Source: CANHCC01 sp040381555
GTDB taxonomy: Bacteria; Bacteroidota; Bacteroidia; J057; RFSG01
DNA length: 12,174 nucleotides
Assembly: GCA_040381555.1 (NCBI GenBank)
Contig: JBEIHC010000088.1
Coordinates: 1-12,174, forward strand
Direction of reading: 5' to 3'
Shown here: positions 7,100 to 12,174 of the stretch, piece after piece
Layout of the letters: every line of letters begins with the position of its first letter
Position numbering within the stretch: the stretch's first letter is position 1
The notes under the pieces: model-generated
Told to the model about the DNA's origin: nothing
Seen by the model: the letters and a program-made list of their open reading frames with translations, nothing else
Database searches by the model: none
Translations under genes and position numbers: made by a program

Positions 7100-7411
7100 T
7101 GAATTTATTTTTGCGGATTCTTGTGAATGGGTAGAATTTAGATAGTTTCGTTTTCCCATTATTCAATCAATTGACCTCCCGAATTTTGAGTAGCTCATTT
7201 TGTAGTTGAATGGAATCATATATTTTTCTCCAGATTCAAATTCTTGCTAGGAAGTTTTACCCTACAATTTCTCTGGGTTTTCCTACTTTAACTTGGGAAA
7301 ATTAAGATTGAATCGATATTTATTATACTACTCAGATGATTTTTCCGAAGTTTCTCTGGTAAGTTTTTAATAATCAGCTAAGTTAGAAATCAAGAGGTTA
7401 ACTGGGTTAGG
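7100..7411. other. Intergenic stretch, no gene seen
   Basis: This AT-rich stretch lies between the toxin-antitoxin promoter and the 3' end of the symporter gene. I found no coding frame with sensible composition, no tRNA-like fold and no strong terminator for the symporter operon; a TTAAC/GTTAA dyad at 7399-7416 is too weak to call. Confidence 0.6.
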
Positions 7412-9100
7412 TTAATTCCTTTTCCCCACAAATACCTGCAACACCATCCCCAATCCCATCACCAATCCACACCCTAATAAATTCAACCACAAAAATGCCA
7501 TGGCATCGGTACTGAATAAAACAATGACGGTGGCTTCTGCAATTAAGGCTGCATAGAATACCGCTGTACCCCTTATTTTTTTTAGAAAAAATGCCGTCAT
7601 GAATATGCCCAACACTGTCCCATAAAACAAAGAGCCTAATACATTCACCGCTTCGATCATACTCCCTAAAGAATGGGCAAACATCGCGACCCCAATAGCC
7701 AATATTCCCCAAATTACTGTGAGTATCTTGGAACTGTTGAGGTAGTGATGTTCACTGCCCGTTTTATGAATGAGTCTTTTATAAATATCCACTACGGTAG
7801 TAGAAGATAAGGCATTTAACTCGGAGGCAGTAGAACTCCAAGAGGCTGAAAATATGACGGCAATTAAGAGCCCAATTAATCCGGCCGGTAACCATGTCAA
7901 AACGAAGTTTAAGAAAATATAATTGGTATCATTGGTATCTGCTCCGGGAATGGATTCTTTTAATAGTGCAACAGTCTTTTTCCGGTTCGTTTTTTCTGTT
8001 TCCTGAATTTGATTTAACGCAGCAGTTGATTGAGTCTCGAGGGTGGTATTTTTTGAATCTATCGCCTGAACTAAAGCCCGTGCATGTATATTTTTTTGCT
8101 GGTCTAATACTTGTTGTTCCTGCTCAATTGCAATTAATGCCGGGGCTTGTACTCCGGTGCGCGCTTTTTCTAATAAGGCGGTATTGTGAAATATAGGGGT
8201 AGGATGAAAATGATAAAAGCTGACCAATAAGGCTCCAATCATTAAGATTAAAAATTGCATGGGAATCTTCACAGCCCCTGTCAATAAAAGACCTCTGCTA
8301 CTTTCCTGAATAGATTTTCCACCGAGATATCTTCCTACCTGAGATTGGTCGGTACCAAAATAAGAGAGTGCCAAGAAAAATCCCCCAATTAAGCCACTCC
8401 AAATATTGTATTTATCATCCAGATTAAAATCAGTGGTGAGGGTATTTAAATGTCCTGTTTTTCCAGAGATATACAGGGCATCCATAAAGCCAATGTCTTC
8501 TGGTAATAACGCAACCACCATATATCCGGCAATAAACATTCCGGCGGTGATGATAAACATTTGCTGCAATTGGGTATAAGATACGGCTTTGGTACCACCG
8601 CTAACCGTATAAATAATTACCAAACTACCCATTAAAATATTCGTGAGATAAATATTCCAACCTAATACAGAGGAAAGAATTAAAGCTGGGGCATAAATAG
8701 TAAGTCCGGAAGAAAGTCCTCTCTGCAACAAAAACAATAGGGCAGTAAGGGCACGGGTTTTAACATCAAATCTCTGTTCCAGAAATTGGTAGGCGGTGAA
8801 TACATTGAGTTGATGAAATCGGGGGAGGAATACTGCGGCTACGACAATAAGCGCGATGGGCATGCCAAAATAAAATTGAACGAAACGCATGCCATCCGTA
8901 AATGCCTGTCCTGGAGCAGAGATAAAAGTAATGGCACTTGCCTGTGTTGTAATTACAGAGAACATGACCATATACCAAGGCATCGATCTGTCCCCTAAAA
9001 AGTACCCAGCCATGTCTTTTTGTCCCCGGCTTTTGTACATACCATATAGCATAATGGCTAATAGGGTAAGGCAAAGAACGATCCAATCTAATGCAGCCAT
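7412..9100 (-). CDS. Sodium:solute symporter (SSS family)
   Basis: 562 aa, many transmembrane segments, LeuT-fold Na+ symporter of the inner membrane. Family landmarks: the TM1 break region QASAITFISAPGQAF (53-67), VSGGTKAVSYTQLQQ (166-180), SYFGTDQSQVGRYLGG (246-261) and the TM8-like FSASWSSTASELNALSS (417-433). In this last segment Ala419, Ser422 and Ser423 align with the vSGLT Na2-site residues Ala361, Ser364 and Ser365 (numbers from memory), so Na+ coupling is likely retained. A polar Gln/Glu/Lys-rich helical insert (~308-385) lies between two membrane segments, longer than in typical members. The gene starts 3 bp after the 32-aa membrane ORF and is the last gene of the PIG-L operon. The substrate is unknown; the operon suggests a product of the PIG-L enzyme, such as an amino sugar. 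Confidence 0.93.
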   Translation of the reverse strand: MAALDWIVLCLTLLAIMLYGMYKSRGQKDMAGYFLGDRSMPWYMVMFSVITTQASAITFISAPGQAFTDGMRFVQFYFGMPIALIVVAAVFLPRFHQLNVFTAYQFLEQRFDVKTRALTALLFLLQRGLSSGLTIYAPALILSSVLGWNIYLTNILMGSLVIIYTVSGGTKAVSYTQLQQMFIITAGMFIAGYMVVALLPEDIGFMDALYISGKTGHLNTLTTDFNLDDKYNIWSGLIGGFFLALSYFGTDQSQVGRYLGGKSIQESSRGLLLTGAVKIPMQFLILMIGALLVSFYHFHPTPIFHNTALLEKARTGVQAPALIAIEQEQQVLDQQKNIHARALVQAIDSKNTTLETQSTAALNQIQETEKTNRKKTVALLKESIPGADTNDTNYIFLNFVLTWLPAGLIGLLIAVIFSASWSSTASELNALSSTTVVDIYKRLIHKTGSEHHYLNSSKILTVIWGILAIGVAMFAHSLGSMIEAVNVLGSLFYGTVLGIFMTAFFLKKIRGTAVFYAALIAEATVIVLFSTDAMAFLWLNLLGCGLVMGLGMVLQVFVGKRN

Positions 9101-9103
9101 GTG

Positions 9104-9202
9104 CTAGGAAAAATAGTGAGAGAAGAAATACAGTAAAACCATCATGACCCCTAACCAAATTAAGGAGTAGAGGTATAATTTTTTGAGGGGTAGATTTTTC
9201 AT
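9104..9202 (-). CDS. 32-residue single-span membrane miniprotein
   Basis: The ATG at 9202 overlaps the TGA stop of the PIG-L gene as ATGA, and the TAG stop (9106-9104) lies 3 bp before the symporter ATG. The product begins MKNLPLKK (basic, cytoplasmic side expected), then has a hydrophobic, aromatic span at residues ~9-29 (LYLYSLIWLGVMMVLLYFF) and ends SHYFS. Such exact packing between two genes, with the 4-bp overlap that signals translational coupling, argues that it is translated. SSS transporters are known to travel with small membrane proteins (YjcH with ActP, YhdT with PanF in E. coli), although those are larger and this one shows no recognisable similarity. It may be a small subunit or regulator of the symporter. 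The length is too small for similarity-based proof. Confidence 0.65.
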   Translation of the reverse strand: MKNLPLKKLYLYSLIWLGVMMVLLYFFSHYFS

Positions 9203-11727
9203 TTCGGAGGATGAATCAGGTTAATCAATAATCGATAGGCTCCTGGTACTCCGGCAGGTAATTGTCTGAAGAAAGCAATTCCAGTATAGATAAAACGACC
9301 TTTGCCATAGTCGGCAATCAATAGGCTACCACTTTGTTTTTTTTCTCCCGGATCTGCCATTGATAAGGGCATGCGATATTGGGCGTCTTCGGTTTCGCCA
9401 AAGTATAATCCTCTTTCTTGCACCCAGCCAGTAAAGTCTGAAGGCGAAATACTATTGGGGTAATTTAGGGTAACTTCATTGGCTGTGGTAAACGACACTT
9501 CCGCATTTTCATCGGTAACTCTTTCTCGGGAGATTTTAAAAGGGTAAGGGCCAATGTTGGGAATTAACAGGTTGTTGGAGGTATTGTATTGCACGAGCAG
9601 CACGCCTCCGGATTGCACATAAGCAAGAAGGGGTTCTCTCCAGTTTTTCAGTTGGGGTAGGGTATTCCAGGCACGCACACCGGTGAGGATGGCATCAAAC
9701 TCTAAGAGTCGATTATTGAGGAAGTGGGCATCTTCAATTTCTTCTACCAGGATGCCACATTCTCTGAGAGATTGCGCAACTTTATCTCCTGCACCAGAAA
9801 TGTAACCCACTTTACGAATTTTGGATTGCAACTCTACCTCCATCAGCACAGCCTCTGAGGGATGAAAGAGCACTTGATTTGGGATGTGAGGATATTGAAT
9901 CGACTGAAAACTGTGTTGATACTGCTGTCCTTGTATTTCAATGGATGCCTTGATAAGGGATTGTTGGTTGGCTCTTTTTCCGGAAGGGGGAATGATTTTA
10001 AAAGAAACTAATTGTTCTTCCTGTTCCAAGGCAAGTTGTACGGTTTGTTGGGTAGGTTCTGAACTCCATCCTGGTGGCAGTTCGAGGCGAATGATTCCGT
10101 TTACATTTTTTTGGAAGGAACGGACCTTTAAGGAAATGGATTTTCCTTTTGCATGGGTTGAGGTAAAAACATAGGAGGGTTCAGTGAAATTGAGCGTTGC
10201 TGGGGGGGCAATGAAAAGCGGCTGATAGACTTCTCCTTTAGAGGGGTCGAGCGTTTTATGCAGAACGGGAATTTCCATTGGGATACTAATTCGGGCATCC
10301 CCTTCGGAGGAATCACTCGAGGAGATTTCCAAATTAACCTGCATTCTCAGCTGGGGTGCTGCACGAGGAAGAGTTTGATTATCATCGGATTTAACTTGGA
10401 ACATGCCCTTATTTTTTATCGGTTGCTGCAGCCAATAGGGTTGTTCGGGCGGGGCAGATAGGATTGGGATGCTTATCTTCCGGGTCAGGATTTTGGACGG
10501 AGCCAGCAGGGAATCAATTGTTTCGGTGTAGGAATTTAGGCTGAGGGTGCGTAAGCGTATAGTGGAGAACTGCATCCGTTGCACAGCTGAGAAGGTGAAG
10601 TGAAGACTATCGCCCGGGCTTACGAATCCCTGTGTACTGCTGCATTCTGCATACCAGCCATGCATGCCCAGTAGGATGGTTTTGATTTTCGTCAGGGCAT
10701 GATTTTTCCAAACGGCAGGAATTGAGGCATTGGATTGAATGCTTTGGTACAGGGTAATTAATTCAGGAATCCGGGTAATGGGAGATTGAATCCATACTTC
10801 TAGGTAAGCATTCAGTCGATTCATCAGCACTTGTATTTCTCCGGAGTGATCAAACCGATTCCAGCTGGTATTGATGCCATCCATTAGGGAGGATTTGGGG
10901 GCTGAACCGGCAATGGTTTTAAAGAATTCGGTAATGTTGCCCCGATTGCGGGCGGTACCAAACGCCTGACTACTGTGGCAGCTGCGGGATTCGGCGGCAA
11001 TTTCCCCATAGGATTTCCCTAATAAGGAATTGTAGCCTCCTACTTCAATTTGTAACTGATCTGCTGCGGTGGTATTTCTGTTACCGAAATTAAAGGTATT
11101 CCAAAGAAGGCGTTCTGCTTGCCAGGGTTTGAGCGTATACAATTGTTCGGTAAATTGGGTTGGATCTGCTGCGGCCTTGAAGGCTTTTTCAGCTAATAGG
11201 GCAGAGGCGGTATGATGACCATGGCCTCCTTCACCTGTTGTGGGAAATCGGCAAATGATCACATCAGGCTGAAATTCACGAATGACCCGGACGATGTCTT
11301 CCAGCACCTCTTTTTCATTCCAGATGGTTAAGGTTTCTTCCGGACTTTTAGAATAACCAAAATCATAGGCTCGAGTAAAATATTGTTGAGCACCATCTAC
11401 TTTTCTGGCTTGTAATAATTCATGGGTGCGAATGAGTCCGAGAGCAGTGCCTTGTTCATCGCCAATAAGATTTTGGCCCCCATCTCCCCGAGTGAGAGAA
11501 AGATAGGCGGTGCGGTAATGCTTGTCATTGACGAGATAGCTAATGAGCCGGGTATTTTCATCATCGGGATGCGCGGCCAGGTAGAGTACTGAGCCACAGG
11601 TTGGGAGGGATTGAATCTCGTGTAATAATCTGGAGTTACTCAGATCCTGAGGCTGAGTAAATACGGTATTGGGGCAAAGGAAAAAAGTTAAGAATAGAAG
11701 GCTAAATCCTAATCGTATTGCGTGCAT
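9199..11727 (-). CDS. Secreted PIG-L/LmbE-family deacetylase with C-terminal Ig-like and glutamine-amidotransferase-like domains
   Basis: 842 aa. Residues 1-24 form a signal peptide (MHAIRLGFSLLFLTFFL, cut near VFT|Q), placing the enzyme outside the cytoplasm. Residues ~45-250 are a PIG-L deacetylase domain: AHPDDE (52-57), LSLTRGDGGQN (77-86), PDVIICRFPTTGEGGHGHHTAS (154-174). By analogy with MshB, His53, Asp56 and His172 are the Zn2+ ligands and Asp55 the base; the family removes N-acetyl groups from GlcNAc-type compounds. Residues ~360-500 are a beta-rich linker, ~510-615 resemble a NEW3/alpha-galactosidase-associated Ig-like domain (LELPPGWSSEP), and ~637-840 a ThuA/class I glutamine amidotransferase-like Rossmann domain (VGYISGAGDKVAQSL, FDAILTGVRAWN, YVQSGGVLLVQYN, GRFIYTGIAFFRQ). 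No amidotransferase Cys is evident, so that domain is probably non-catalytic. It is the first gene of an operon with the miniprotein and the symporter. Biological substrate unknown. Confidence 0.9.
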   Translation of the reverse strand: MHAIRLGFSLLFLTFFLCPNTVFTQPQDLSNSRLLHEIQSLPTCGSVLYLAAHPDDENTRLISYLVNDKHYRTAYLSLTRGDGGQNLIGDEQGTALGLIRTHELLQARKVDGAQQYFTRAYDFGYSKSPEETLTIWNEKEVLEDIVRVIREFQPDVIICRFPTTGEGGHGHHTASALLAEKAFKAAADPTQFTEQLYTLKPWQAERLLWNTFNFGNRNTTAADQLQIEVGGYNSLLGKSYGEIAAESRSCHSSQAFGTARNRGNITEFFKTIAGSAPKSSLMDGINTSWNRFDHSGEIQVLMNRLNAYLEVWIQSPITRIPELITLYQSIQSNASIPAVWKNHALTKIKTILLGMHGWYAECSSTQGFVSPGDSLHFTFSAVQRMQFSTIRLRTLSLNSYTETIDSLLAPSKILTRKISIPILSAPPEQPYWLQQPIKNKGMFQVKSDDNQTLPRAAPQLRMQVNLEISSSDSSEGDARISIPMEIPVLHKTLDPSKGEVYQPLFIAPPATLNFTEPSYVFTSTHAKGKSISLKVRSFQKNVNGIIRLELPPGWSSEPTQQTVQLALEQEEQLVSFKIIPPSGKRANQQSLIKASIEIQGQQYQHSFQSIQYPHIPNQVLFHPSEAVLMEVELQSKIRKVGYISGAGDKVAQSLRECGILVEEIEDAHFLNNRLLEFDAILTGVRAWNTLPQLKNWREPLLAYVQSGGVLLVQYNTSNNLLIPNIGPYPFKISRERVTDENAEVSFTTANEVTLNYPNSISPSDFTGWVQERGLYFGETEDAQYRMPLSMADPGEKKQSGSLLIADYGKGRFIYTGIAFFRQLPAGVPGAYRLLINLIHPPK

Positions 11728-11747
11728 AATGAAAATTTGGAGAGGTG

Positions 11748-11755
11748 TAAAGTTA
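11748..11755 (-). promoter_or_regulatory. Possible -7 box for the PIG-L operon
   Basis: The minus strand reads TAACTTTA, seven of eight positions of interest away from TAnnTTTG only by the last base, and ends 20 bp upstream of the ATG at 11727. The nearest TTTG upstream (11789-11786) is 30 bp away, too far for a standard -33 element. Weak call based on one near-match and position. Confidence 0.28.
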
Positions 11756-11917
11756 GGAATTATCCTTAGGATTGAAAAAGCAGGACAAATAGCATACTTA
11801 CGGCTCAGGGATTACATTTTCGGGAAGTTGAAATTTTGCGTATTGAAAAATAGTATAGAAATAATTTGCATGTTTCAAAATTGTTAGGGAGTTTTGGGTT
11901 AGATAATCAGGCTCTCG

Positions 11918-12174
11918 ATGGATGCGTACAATAGAACCAGACCGAATTCATCCGAAACATTAATTACCATTGCTGAACAATGTCCAGATTCATCCTACCT
12001 TTCTGTTCATTTGGCACGAGGCCTGCTGATGTTTCATCTTCCCGCAGATTTCTTTCATCCTTGTGAGGATGATTCCTTAACTGAAGATGAATTTTGGTAT
12101 TACGATACGGATAGTTTGGAATCAGCAGTATTGACATTATATCCAAATCCTGCGGATGATATTTGTACAGCTGA
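11918..12174 (+). CDS. C-terminal part of a T9SS cargo protein, possibly 5'-truncated (runs off right edge)
   Basis: An open frame of 85 codons starts at ATG 11918 (first ATG after an in-frame TAG at 11900-11902) and continues past the edge. It begins MDAYNRTRPN, contains TLITIAEQCPDSSYLSVHLARGLL (the 'IA.QCP...AV..AR' segment seen before sorting domains in many Bacteroidota surface proteins) and reaches VLTLYPNPADDICTA. LYPNPA is the start of a type A T9SS C-terminal sorting domain, normally the last ~80 residues of a long secreted protein. Here it comes only ~75 residues after the start and there is no signal peptide, so the 5' part of the gene has probably been deleted. An independent short gene is less likely. 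The 190 bp upstream show no coding character. Confidence 0.62.
   Translation, partial: MDAYNRTRPNSSETLITIAEQCPDSSYLSVHLARGLLMFHLPADFFHPCEDDSLTEDEFWYYDTDSLESAVLTLYPNPADDICTA

Noticed and set aside
7399..7416. Terminator after the symporter gene
   Set aside because: The only dyad is a 5-bp AT-rich stem (TTAAC/GTTAA) with an 8-nt loop and no clean T-run; too weak to call.
7407..7712. 101-aa minus-strand frame at the symporter 3' end
   Set aside because: It lies entirely inside the symporter gene in another frame, with Cys/Gly/Ile-rich shadow composition.
8766..9158. 130-aa minus-strand frame overlapping the symporter start
   Set aside because: It is read in the wrong frame through the symporter 5' end, and its composition is odd (many His, Arg, Tyr). 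The ATGA-coupled 32-aa frame explains the gap better.
11669..11887. 72-aa plus-strand frame upstream of the T9SS fragment
   Set aside because: It starts antisense to the PIG-L signal peptide, ends in non-coding-looking AT-rich DNA and shows no domain pattern.

Overview
The window looks like chromosomal DNA of an aerobic member of the Bacteroidota. The evidence is a GEVED-type adhesin-like secreted protein, a type IX secretion (T9SS) 'YPNPA' C-terminal sorting motif, Bacteroidota-style -7 promoter boxes (TAnnTTTG), absence of clear Shine-Dalgarno sites, and an oxygen-dependent HemF. The exact genus cannot be read from the sequence.

Layout. Bases 1-2724 (minus) hold the first 908 codons of a large secreted protein with a signal peptide, a GEVED domain, a CARDB-like domain, a jelly-roll-like domain and at least five ~87-residue Ig-like repeats; it runs off the left edge. 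A short divergent promoter region (2725-2803) separates it from a plus-strand two-gene operon: an arylsulfotransferase-like beta-propeller protein (2804-4585) and, 3 bp later, hemF (4589-5518). The hemF stop codon lies inside the first unit of a 13-copy, 17-bp tandem repeat with a small palindrome in every unit (5504-5724). After it come about 470 bp of decayed, probably once minus-strand coding, DNA. Next is a minus-strand toxin-antitoxin locus (7057-6195) whose RelE/HigB-like toxin has one in-frame stop, while the antitoxin is intact; a perfect inverted repeat sits in its promoter.

Bases 9202-7412 and 11727-9199 form a tight minus-strand operon: a secreted three-part PIG-L/LmbE deacetylase (842 aa), a previously easy-to-miss 32-residue single-span membrane protein overlapping it by ATGA, and a Na+/solute symporter 3 bp further on. 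The likely scheme is extracytoplasmic deacetylation of an N-acetyl sugar-type compound followed by Na+-coupled uptake of a product; the substrate is unknown. The right edge (11918-12174, plus) carries the start of an open frame that contains only the C-terminal part of a T9SS cargo protein, without a signal peptide, so it may be a 5'-truncated relic.

The most interesting points are the palindromic 17-bp array growing out of the hemF stop codon, the 32-aa coupled membrane miniprotein, and the broken toxin beside an intact antitoxin with a clear candidate operator.
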